Assembly: GCA_905235315.1 (NCBI GenBank)
Contig: CAJOLG010000066.1
Location: 1 to 8,558, forward strand
Length of the DNA stretch: 8,558 nucleotides
Reading direction: 5' to 3'
Source of the DNA: an uncultured Solobacterium sp.
GTDB taxonomy: Bacteria > Bacillota_I > Bacilli_A > Erysipelotrichales > Erysipelotrichaceae
The translations under genes and the position numbers were made by a program. This document shows positions 1-6,719 of the stretch, piece by piece (the first letter of the stretch is position 1; each line of letters opens with the position of its first letter). The notes under the pieces were generated by a model. The model worked only from the letters and a program-made list of their open reading frames with translations. It did not search any database and was not told the origin of the DNA.

Positions 1-772
1 TGAACCCGCTGCTCAGGACATAGATGCTGAAATGATCCGTCGTGAACGAATCTTCCGGCACATTGATTTCATCTGTGACAAGCGTAGCTTCCGTCATCGA
101 ATCATCGACATGGTAGACCGCATCCGCAGTCGTAATGGGAGCGTTCATTATCTGAATACTGACCGGTTTTTCCGGCTGAACTTCGATACCGTACGCATCA
201 TAAATCGTGATGTCATAGGCAGCGACTTCCTCCGCTCCTTCGATCAGCGGCAGAATCGCTTCTTCCGGAACAGGGACCGCTGTAACATAAGAGCCTTCCG
301 GCAGCGCTCCTGCAGGCGCATCCACCGTGATCACAGCTCCGTCTGATGCGGCTGCCGTGAGAGTCTGCGCATCGCCGAGTGTCTCTTTCTGTTGCGTGCT
401 GTCAAATTCCTCTGCAGGATTTTCTTCGTCCGGTGCCTCTTCCGATGCTTCCGTGACTGTTTCTTCCCGGATCTCTTCCGATACGGTTTCGTTCCGTTCT
501 TCCGAAGGTGTTTCCTCAGCCGGAGTCTCCTCTGACGCCTCTTTCGAAGCATCGCATCCTTCTTCGACATTAAAAAGACTGCTGACAATGCTGTCGTTTG
601 AATCATGTCCTGCAGAAGCGTGTGCTTCTTCCGTTTCAGATCCATCCGTCATCACCGGCGTATCCTCCGGTGCTTCCGCGTACACTTTATTGGGTGCCGG
701 GGAAACTATCATTGCCAACAGCAGGAATACAGACAATTCTTTTTTAACGCTCTTCATTAATTTACTGCTCAT
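1..772 (-). CDS. Secreted surface protein, N-terminal part (runs off left edge)
   Basis: An open frame on the minus strand begins at ATG 772-770 and is still open at the window edge, giving 257 residues. An AAAGG sequence (786-782) lies about 9 nt upstream of the ATG; a second Met at residue 6 is a possible start. Residues 1-32 form a signal peptide: basic n-region (KSVKKE), hydrophobic core (LSVFLLLAMIV) and a VYA cleavage site before Glu33. Residues about 33-135 are low-complexity and rich in Glu, Thr, Ser and Pro, with EETP/SEE-like repeats, as in wall-spanning linkers. Residues about 138-257 form a beta-rich domain (ITVDAPAGALPEG, then YDITIYDAYGIEVQP, then TTDHFSIYVL) resembling the ZU5-like N-terminal domains of large Gram-positive surface proteins that later carry Cna-B or Ig-like repeats. 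Export is well supported. Cell-wall anchoring and adhesion are inferred, because the C-terminus is not visible. It is transcribed divergently from truD. Confidence 0.85.
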   Translation of the reverse strand, partial: MSSKLMKSVKKELSVFLLLAMIVSPAPNKVYAEAPEDTPVMTDGSETEEAHASAGHDSNDSIVSSLFNVEEGCDASKEASEETPAEETPSEERNETVSEEIREETVTEASEEAPDEENPAEEFDSTQQKETLGDAQTLTAAASDGAVITVDAPAGALPEGSYVTAVPVPEEAILPLIEGAEEVAAYDITIYDAYGIEVQPEKPVSIQIMNAPITTADAVYHVDDSMTEATLVTDEINVPEDSFTTDHFSIYVLSSGF

Positions 773-811
773 AGACGAATACCTTTAATAACTTTATATG
801 CATATATATAG

Positions 812-840
812 TTTATCATAAGCATTTCCGCATTGCTCAA
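812..840 (-). promoter_or_regulatory. Candidate promoter for the surface protein gene
   Basis: Read on the minus strand, TTGAGC (840-835) and GATAAA (817-812) are separated by 17 nt. Each matches 4 of 6 bases of the sigma-A consensus. An AT-rich stretch with the palindrome TATATGCATATA (806-795) follows. The assignment is weak and rests on position and spacing only. Confidence 0.3.
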
Positions 841-933
841 ACCTGTCACCATAACGATTCCGATTGAAACTGCAACATGTGAAAATTCGTGTGCGGGCAG
901 TAATGCAGCAGGGTCTTTTTTCTGCGGGTCATA

Positions 934-953
934 TTGGATAAAATTTGGATAAA
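934..953. repeat. Direct repeat TTGGATAAA x2
   Basis: TTGGATAAA occurs at 934-942 and again at 945-953, one helical turn (11 bp) apart. It lies in the divergent region between the surface protein gene and truD, about 85 bp upstream of the truD start. This geometry would suit a regulator bound as a tandem dimer, but AT-rich intergenic DNA can give such repeats by chance. No consensus promoter for truD is obvious nearby. Confidence 0.3.
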
Positions 954-1038
954 GTTTGCCTGTGTTCATATCCATGCGATATCGCAAATGATTCCGGTTT
1001 TGAAAATAATGGGCAGATCAGATGACGGAGGCAGAGAA

Positions 1039-2050
1039 ATGATCATTAAACATATCCCGGAAGACTTCATCGTTCAGGAAGTACTGGTGACCGATCACGC
1101 ATCACAGTATACAGGGCAGGAATACATTCTGCTGAATCTCGACAAGAAAGGGTTTTCCACCTTCGATGCCCTGGCCATAATAAAGGACCGGTTTGAAATC
1201 GATGCGTGTACAGCCGCCGGCCTGAAAGACAGCGACGGAGTCACTTCCCAGAAAATCGGCATCCCTTCCCGTTTTCTGGACAGGATGAATCGCATCGATG
1301 AATTCAACCGCGAACATACCGAAGACAGCCGGTTCATCCATCTGACATTGCTGGGATACACCAATGTGCCCATACAGCCGGCACGGCTGGAAGGCAATGT
1401 TGTTTCGCCTGCGGCTTCGAGACATGGATACTGCCCAGGCGGAGAAGATGATGGAGAAGAAGATCTATACGCTGATCTACCCCAATTATTTCGACAAGCA
1501 GCGTTTCGGTATCCCCGGCCATAAAAAAGTGAGCCATCTGATCGGCGAAGCGCTGTATGACAAGGACTATCGGAAAGCATACGAATATCTTCAGGAACTC
1601 GGCACAAAGGAAGCTTCCCTGCCGTTTGACGGCGATTACGAACAATTCTTCAATCAGATCATCGATCAGAATATCCGGCATTTTTATGATTCATCGCTTT
1701 ATTCAGCCGATTTCAATGATCGCCTCGGGAATATTCTGGAACAGGACGGTCCCGTCTGCGTTGTGGAAGATGAAGGAATCACATTCCGCATGCCGACAGA
1801 AAAACGCACCATGGCAAGACTTCTGCAGGAAGATTTTCCGGAAGAAGAGATCGGTGCGTTTCGTGTGATGACTCTCGAACAGAAGGTGCCCCGCAAACTT
1901 CTGACAACGACGAACATCAATTTCCTGGGCTGTGAAAAGGATAAATATTTCCCGGGCAAATCGGTTCTGACGATCAGTTTCTTCCTGCCGATGGGCTCCT
2001 ATGCCACAATGGCGATGAAACAGCTGGATATTTTCAGCCGCGGGTTTTAG
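1039..2050 (+). pseudogene. truD: tRNA pseudouridine(13) synthase TruD, frameshifted
   Basis: TruD isomerises uridine 13 of certain tRNAs to pseudouridine. The start is ATG 1039, with GGAGG at 1027-1031 seven nt upstream. The first part holds the catalytic signature AGLKDSDGVTSQ (residues 60-71; Asp64 is the expected catalytic aspartate). The reading frame breaks at about 1399-1402. The first frame runs on to a stop at 1524 with non-homologous residues, while the rest of TruD continues in the next frame to TAG 2050: FRLRLRD, then NYFDKQRFG (the conserved NYFG-QRFG motif), PRKLL and FFLPMGSYAT near the C-terminus. Removing one base from GTTG (1399-1402) joins GNV to FRLRLRD and restores a protein of about 336 residues, normal for the family. 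No homopolymer or obvious slippery site is present, so this is either a real inactivating mutation or a sequencing/assembly error. Identity as TruD is secure; functionality is not. Confidence 0.9.
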
Positions 2051-2174
2051 CTCAACTGAAAGAGCGAATGGCAGGCGCGCACTGCGGGTATTCCGGAGTG
2101 CCGAAGGCAGACTGGAATCCGAACTGCTGCGACGATGAATAATCAAATTCCCCGATTGACCGAACCGAAAACAA

Positions 2175-2202
2175 ACAGGCATGAACCCCATGCCTGTTTT
2201 TT
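2175..2202 (+). terminator. Rho-independent terminator after truD
   Basis: ACAGGCATG (2175-2183) pairs perfectly with CATGCCTGT (2189-2197) across a 5-nt loop, and six T residues follow (2197-2202). Two further A-T pairs can extend the base of the stem. The flanking A-rich sequence gives TTTGTTTTC on the opposite strand, so the hairpin may also stop transcription of the convergent phosphatase gene, which ends at 2271. Confidence 0.85.
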
Positions 2203-2270
2203 CTGATGCTTGATGTGATCCGGTGTTTCCCGGTTTGGCATTCGGATCTTCCGCACCCGAATGCTCAGCG

Positions 2271-4691
2271 TTAACGTTCGGGTTTTGAATACCGGCGGAA
2301 CTGGACGGAGAGTTCGGTCAGGTCATCAAACAGAGGTGCTCCGTCATAGAAACTGTCCACATCCGACACCACCCGGCTGCAGATCGTTTTCGCATCTTCC
2401 CCGATGCAGGTATTCAGGCATTCCTTCAGGCGGCGGTCGCCGTACAGCCGGCATTCGGAGTTTGTCGCTTCCACCACGCCGTCCGTGTAGAGAAAGAGCT
2501 CATCGCCCGGCTCCAGCGTCAGGCTCCGTTCTTTATATACGATGCCTTCCATTCCGCCGAGCACAAATCCCGGCTTATCATGAATGTACTCAAAGGTACC
2601 GCCGTTTCGCCGGATCAGCGGCCGGTTATGTCCTGCGTTGGCATAGCGCAGTTCCCCGGTCTCAAGATCAAGGAAACCCATCCATGCGGTCACAAACAGC
2701 CCCGCATCATTTCCTTCACACAGCTGGAAATTTGCGTTCGTAAAGATATCCGCAACCGCGATTTTGTTTTCCGCAAACGTTTTGAGGATCGTCTTTGCCC
2801 GCATCATAAACAGCGCGGCAGGTACTCCCTTTCCGGAAACATCCGCAACCAGGAAGACCAGCTGGTTTTCCCCGATGAAGTAATAGTCATAAAAGTCACC
2901 GCCGACTTCCTTTGCCGGATTCATCAGTGCGTAGAGATCAAATTCCTCACAGTCCGGAAATACGGAAGGAAGTGCGGATGACTGGATTTCTCTTGCATAA
3001 TGGAGTTCGTTGTCGATTCTGGTATTCGCTTCCGCGATATACCGTTTCAGGGCGTCTACCGTTGTGTTGATGCCGTCGGACAGCGAGATAAACTCCCGGG
3101 TGTTTCGGACATCCACGGTTGTATCAAGATTGCCCTCCGCGATCTGGCTCAGGGATTCATTGACCGTACGGATATTATTCACTACGAGTACATTGATAAT
3201 GATATAAATCAGCGCAAGCAGAACACCGAATATCACGCACTGCGAAAGCGTATTGAGATACGTCGAAAGTGACAGGGAGAAATCCGCCTCACTCTGCGGC
3301 ACAAAGCCGACCAGCAGGAATTGTTCCGCCCGAATGAACATATAGTAATACGGTTCTCCGCCCACGGTTCCTTCGTAAACGGTATACGGCTCCGTCTGCC
3401 CCTCCGCAAACTTCACTTCCGGATCGTTGGTTCCGAATACGGAATCTTCCGTCCAGGAGAGCGGCTCGCTGTTTTCGTTGAGCACGACCAGACTTCCGTT
3501 TTCCCCGATATGCCGGTAGGCAACTACCTTTTTGATGATAGACGTGACCTCTTCGTTCAGCAGGTCCTCATCATATGCCACCTGCACCAATCCGCCTTCG
3601 ATTCTCACCCCACTGTATTTCAGCGAGAAGGAACTGTTCTCCGATACGGGCCGAAGCGGCGTGACGACTTCATCTTTCCCGTCCTCCTTCAGCAGCTCCT
3701 TGAACTCATTCGCCTGGGTGTGGTTCCATCCCATTTCGTGGCCGATGTACTCTTCGTTGGTCGAATCCGTCACAAATCCGTTTTTATTCACCACATTGAT
3801 CTCACAGATGCTGTAACGGGTTTTCAGCTCATTCAGATCCTCTTCCGGATCCCGCTCAATTGCGTCCGCGACCAGATGGTTCACATGCAGGAGCGTATCA
3901 TCGACCTGTCCCTGCACATCCTGTACTGCATCGTTCAGGCTCCTGGAAAGGAGCTGGTAGGTATCCTCATTGCTGATCTGGCGCTGCAGAAACACTTCAA
4001 AGGCAGTCATTGCCGCAAATCCCATCAGGAGAACAACGATCAGCCGTCTGTAAAACAGGTCGGAGATGGCAGGATTCTGTTTGGTGGTTCTCCCGTAATA
4101 AAGGCGGATCCAGTTCACCGCAAAAACGGCAACCAGGACAGACAGCGCATTGATCAGCACCATCGGGATCGTACAGGTCCGAACATACGCAAAGGCTCGG
4201 CGGACATCCGAAGTATTTGTGACAAAGATCATTAGCATATGAATGACTTCACATACCACAGCCGCCAGGACCGCTTTGTCACTGCTCGGAATCCGGTCTT
4301 CAAACATATATTTGCGAAGCACGGCCGCTATGAAACCGGTGAGGATCGTTGAAATGGTACAGCCGAGTCTTGTGTAATAGCCCACGCCCCAGTACACCGA
4401 AAACCAGCGCTCAATTCCGCCGATCAGACCGGCGATGATTCCGGCCGGCGCACCGAAAATCAGACCTGCGCATAACGGGGCTGCGTCCCGTGCGTTGATT
4501 ACTGCGCCTTCAATCGAAACACCGAACTCGGTGCCGCACACCGCAATCACGCCAAAAACCAGACCCGCAAAGATCTGTTTTGAAGTATCCGATAACCGGC
4601 GCAGGCTGCTGTGTTCAAAAATATCCACAAGGATCAGGCTTGCGAAAACCGGGATCGCGCCTACGGCTGCGAGCGATACGAAAACATTCAT
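2271..4691 (-). CDS. Membrane sensor phosphatase: 5TM LytS-like, Cache-like, HAMP, SpoIIE/PP2C
   Basis: The 806-residue protein joins an unusual membrane input to a PP2C-type Ser/Thr phosphatase. Residues about 1-200 hold six or so hydrophobic segments resembling the 5TM receptor of LytS/YhcK proteins, including NARDAAPLCAGLIFGAPAG. A membrane segment at about 216-235 leads into a 240-residue extracytoplasmic part (about 238-478), probably a Cache/PAS-like ligand sensor. Another membrane helix (about 483-505), a HAMP linker (about 505-558) and the catalytic domain (about 562-800) follow. Expected metal ligands are present: Asp599 (VGGDFYD), Asp617 (ADVSGKG), Asp737 (YTDGV) and the FDD at 788-790. 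By analogy with RsbU/SpoIIE it should dephosphorylate an anti-sigma-factor antagonist in response to an outside signal; no such partner is in the window. There is no clear Shine-Dalgarno before ATG 4691 (TATATCAAA precedes it), so initiation may be weak or the start may differ. It diverges from manA across 96 bp. Confidence 0.92.
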   Translation of the reverse strand: MNVFVSLAAVGAIPVFASLILVDIFEHSSLRRLSDTSKQIFAGLVFGVIAVCGTEFGVSIEGAVINARDAAPLCAGLIFGAPAGIIAGLIGGIERWFSVYWGVGYYTRLGCTISTILTGFIAAVLRKYMFEDRIPSSDKAVLAAVVCEVIHMLMIFVTNTSDVRRAFAYVRTCTIPMVLINALSVLVAVFAVNWIRLYYGRTTKQNPAISDLFYRRLIVVLLMGFAAMTAFEVFLQRQISNEDTYQLLSRSLNDAVQDVQGQVDDTLLHVNHLVADAIERDPEEDLNELKTRYSICEINVVNKNGFVTDSTNEEYIGHEMGWNHTQANEFKELLKEDGKDEVVTPLRPVSENSSFSLKYSGVRIEGGLVQVAYDEDLLNEEVTSIIKKVVAYRHIGENGSLVVLNENSEPLSWTEDSVFGTNDPEVKFAEGQTEPYTVYEGTVGGEPYYYMFIRAEQFLLVGFVPQSEADFSLSLSTYLNTLSQCVIFGVLLALIYIIINVLVVNNIRTVNESLSQIAEGNLDTTVDVRNTREFISLSDGINTTVDALKRYIAEANTRIDNELHYAREIQSSALPSVFPDCEEFDLYALMNPAKEVGGDFYDYYFIGENQLVFLVADVSGKGVPAALFMMRAKTILKTFAENKIAVADIFTNANFQLCEGNDAGLFVTAWMGFLDLETGELRYANAGHNRPLIRRNGGTFEYIHDKPGFVLGGMEGIVYKERSLTLEPGDELFLYTDGVVEATNSECRLYGDRRLKECLNTCIGEDAKTICSRVVSDVDSFYDGAPLFDDLTELSVQFRRYSKPER

Positions 4692-4787
4692 TTTGATATA
4701 ATTATTTTAATACTGTTTTCCGGCACATATACAGGTAATGAATGCATGATATGCAGAAAACTATCAGAAACGGAAGAGGAAGGTACG

Positions 4788-5684
4788 ATGTTTCTTTTAC
4801 AAAGCTATGCTCATAAAACAATCTGGGGCGGTGAGAAACTGATTCCGTACGCCCATGGCGAAACCGGCCCGATCGGCCATTTATATTCTGTCCGCTGCAC
4901 GGCACAGGATTCCAGCCGGATTCTGACCGGTCCGTACAGAGGTCAGACCATGAATACATATTTCTCCGAAGTCAAAGAGAAGTTCTCTCTTTCCGGCTAT
5001 GCATATTTCCCGCTGGTAATTGCGCTGACCGATGCCTGTGACAATCTCAGCATTCAGGTTCATCCCGATGATGAAACCGTTCCGGTTCTTGACGCAGCGC
5101 TTCAGCGCGGGAAAAATGAATCCTGGTTCTTTATTGACGCACCGGAAGACGGAACCATTTTCTGCGGCTGCACGCTTACGGATATGGGCGAGCTGCGGTC
5201 CGCTCTCATTGAAGGCAGAATGGAAGAAGTCACAAAACGCCTTCCGGTACACAGGGGCGATTATATCCATGTGCAGGCCGGCACCCTCCATGCCCTTTCC
5301 AAAGGCTCGCTGGTCTTTGAAATCGAGGAAAACGGAGGCGCTACCTACCGCTTCTTTGATTTCAACCGCACGGACAGCGAAGGCCATACCCGCCCGCTTC
5401 ATATTCCGCAGGCATTCTTCGCAATTCATCCGGAACTGGAATCCCATACCCGGACATACGGTGACGGACCGATTGAGGAGCGCAGATACCTGACCCGGCA
5501 CTTTGACGCGGTCTCGGAATACAGAAACAGCAGTGATACCCTGCAGGTCTTTACCGTGCTGAAGGGCTCGTTTCCCTTTGACGGCATTGAAGTCCTGCCG
5601 GGCATGTCCTTTATTCTCGAACCCGGAGACGTCCTGCATACGCCCGCCGCGGAAGCGATCGTTTCGCAGCCGAAGCCGCTGTAA
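4788..5684 (+). CDS. manA: Mannose-6-phosphate isomerase, class I
   Basis: This cytoplasmic, probably zinc-dependent enzyme interconverts fructose-6-phosphate and mannose-6-phosphate. ATG 4788 is the likely start, with GAGGAAGG (4776-4783) just upstream; the frame stays open further 5' without initiation signals. The 298-residue product is near the roughly 315-residue length of Bacillus ManA. Family motifs run in order: HKTIWGGEKL (9-18), LSIQVHPDDE (87-96), GKNESWFFIDA (108-118), AGTLHALSKGSLVFE (164-178) and NGGATYRFFDFNR followed by RPLH. The expected zinc ligands are His92, Glu111 and His168, with Gln90 nearby, and the TYR...R arginines line the active site. The TGECWAIS segment of Bacillus ManA is replaced by IGHLYSVR, so the N-terminal part is divergent. 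Mannose use or GDP-mannose synthesis are both possible roles; the ManC gene about 1.7 kb downstream favours the latter. It has its own terminator. Confidence 0.93.
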   Translation: MFLLQSYAHKTIWGGEKLIPYAHGETGPIGHLYSVRCTAQDSSRILTGPYRGQTMNTYFSEVKEKFSLSGYAYFPLVIALTDACDNLSIQVHPDDETVPVLDAALQRGKNESWFFIDAPEDGTIFCGCTLTDMGELRSALIEGRMEEVTKRLPVHRGDYIHVQAGTLHALSKGSLVFEIEENGGATYRFFDFNRTDSEGHTRPLHIPQAFFAIHPELESHTRTYGDGPIEERRYLTRHFDAVSEYRNSSDTLQVFTVLKGSFPFDGIEVLPGMSFILEPGDVLHTPAAEAIVSQPKPL

Positions 5685-5701
5685 CCTCCCGACACAAACG
5701 A

Positions 5702-5733
5702 AGACCGGCAGAGTACCGCCGGTCTGTTTTTTT
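5702..5733 (+). terminator. Rho-independent terminator after manA
   Basis: AGACCGGC (5702-5709) pairs with GCCGGTCT (5718-5725) as a perfect 8-bp GC-rich stem with an 8-nt loop; G and then seven T residues (5727-5733) follow. It lies 18 nt after the manA stop, between convergent genes. The opposite strand has only a weak T-rich tail, so it mainly serves manA. Confidence 0.88.
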
Positions 5734-5748
5734 ATATTTACGCTGTCT

Positions 5749-6573
5749 TTATCCGATGACTCCAAGATGCAGAAACGCATTTCGGATTCCATCTTCATCG
5801 ATGTCGGAGGTCACCCAGTCAGCCGCCTGCTTTACTTCTTCGTCCGCATTGCCCATCGCAATCCCGGTTCCGCAGAAGCGGATCATATCGATGTCGTTTC
5901 CGCTGTCTCCGATCCCGACGGAATCATTCACATTCATCCCGGTGTATTCCAGCACGCGCCGGATTCCATCCGATTTCATAATCGATCCATCGCTGATATC
6001 CCCGAAATCCCCTTCGGGGGAAGACAGGGTATGAATCAGCCGAAACGGCGGGGGAAGAATCTTAAGCAGCGGTTCAAAGGAAGTGCCGTGGTTTGTACTG
6101 GCTCCCATTTTATAGACCGGATCGTTCCGGTCACGCTGTTCCATGGGCGCCATACCGTTACTGCGCATGTCACGCAGTTTTGTGTCGGCGTCCGCTTCGG
6201 GCCGGGAAAAATAGTTCACCACATCGCCCCAGCATTTCGCATCAAGATAGGCGCGCTGTGCACCTCCCATCAGAACCCCCATACCGCAGGAGCGTACCAG
6301 CCCGGCAATTTCCTCCACCTTTTCCGGCGCGATCGGATGATCATAGACCGTCTTCCCGCCGACGGTAATCAGGGTGCCGCTGCTGAAGATAAACCCGTCC
6401 ACCGGGAAGGCAAGATACCTGCTGGCTTCTGCCTTACTGCGGCCGGTACAGAGAAACACCGGATGGCCGTTGGCCCGCGCTTCATTGACGGCGCGCATTG
6501 CGGATTCCGGTACGATGCCGCTCTTTCCGCTGTAAAGTGTGTTGTCAATGTCCAGAAACAGTATTTTTTTCAT
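5749..6573 (-). CDS. HAD superfamily (Cof-type) hydrolase
   Basis: This is a 274-residue cytoplasmic HAD phosphatase. I choose ATG 6573 because AGGAA lies just upstream and the next residues, MKKILFLDIDNTL, are the usual family start; an upstream ATG at 6645 would add 24 residues of non-family sequence and would lie upstream of the candidate -10. Motif I is DIDNT with nucleophile Asp8 and acid/base Asp10. Motif II is TGR at 43-45, the motif III lysine is probably Lys200 in MKSDGI, and motif IV is GDSGND at 222-227. The central part (about 80-185) is the C2-type cap found in Cof-like sugar-phosphate and cofactor phosphatases. Substrate cannot be read from the sequence. Its position between manA and manC suggests a sugar phosphate, and the cap class is shared with eukaryotic-type phosphomannomutase, but this is speculation. 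It converges on manA and diverges from the lipoprotein gene. Confidence 0.9.
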   Translation of the reverse strand: MKKILFLDIDNTLYSGKSGIVPESAMRAVNEARANGHPVFLCTGRSKAEASRYLAFPVDGFIFSSGTLITVGGKTVYDHPIAPEKVEEIAGLVRSCGMGVLMGGAQRAYLDAKCWGDVVNYFSRPEADADTKLRDMRSNGMAPMEQRDRNDPVYKMGASTNHGTSFEPLLKILPPPFRLIHTLSSPEGDFGDISDGSIMKSDGIRRVLEYTGMNVNDSVGIGDSGNDIDMIRFCGTGIAMGNADEEVKQAADWVTSDIDEDGIRNAFLHLGVIG

Positions 6574-6603
6574 CGCGTTTCCTGCGCTTTCCGTTATGGA
6601 TTT

Positions 6604-6632
6604 ATTATACGGGATCCTTCTTTTCGCCAGAA
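6604..6632 (-). promoter_or_regulatory. Candidate promoter for the HAD hydrolase gene
   Basis: On the minus strand there is a perfect TATAAT (6609-6604) about 30 nt upstream of ATG 6573. The -35 position at 17-nt spacing is TTCTGG (6632-6627), a poor match, so strength may depend on an activator or on the AT-rich flank. Confidence 0.5.
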
Positions 6633-6651
6633 TATCTATCTTCAAAACAGA

Positions 6652-6665
6652 TATAATGAATTCAT
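6652..6665 (+). promoter_or_regulatory. Candidate -10 element with overlapping palindrome, lipoprotein gene
   Basis: A perfect TATAAT lies at 6652-6657, about 60 nt upstream of the lipoprotein start. The perfect 10-bp palindrome ATGAATTCAT (6656-6665) overlaps its end and the probable transcription start, where a repressor could act. No good -35 is present at 17-18 nt spacing (AGAATA or CAGAAT), and that zone coincides with the -35 of the opposite promoter. Confidence 0.45.
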
Positions 6666-6719
6666 CTTACGCACGTCTTGCCGAATCGAAGCCCATACAG
6701 TTTTTGGAGGAAATATAGT

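Noticed and set aside
769..987. 72-codon minus-strand ORF overlapping the start of the surface protein gene
   Set aside because: It begins with TTG, has no ribosome site, overlaps promoter-like AT-rich DNA and shows no recognisable motif.
2042..2125. tRNA-like D-arm (TTAGCTC...GAGCG) with a GCAG/CTGC 7-nt anticodon-like loop
   Set aside because: There is no TTCGAAT-type T-loop, and the 5' end (GCGGGTT) has no matching 3' acceptor strand. The sequence overlaps the end of truD and reads better as coding or former coding sequence.
2108..2145. Fragment resembling part of a cobalamin riboswitch (GGCAGACTGGAATCC...CTGCTGCGAC)
   Set aside because: It lies downstream, not upstream, of a gene on its strand, and the rest of the riboswitch core is missing.
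2080..2152. 24-codon ORF (MAGAHCGYSG...) after truD
   Set aside because: The upstream AAAGAG is too close (3 nt) for good initiation, and the codons are better explained as a former truD tail or chance.
3321..4235. 304-codon plus-strand ORF opposite the membrane phosphatase
   Set aside because: It lies within the reverse complement of a convincing multidomain gene and has no start signal or family motifs.
4692..4787. Sigma-A promoters for manA and the phosphatase
   Set aside because: Several AT-rich hexamers exist, but none pairs a reasonable -35 and -10 at 16-18 nt spacing, so I did not annotate one.
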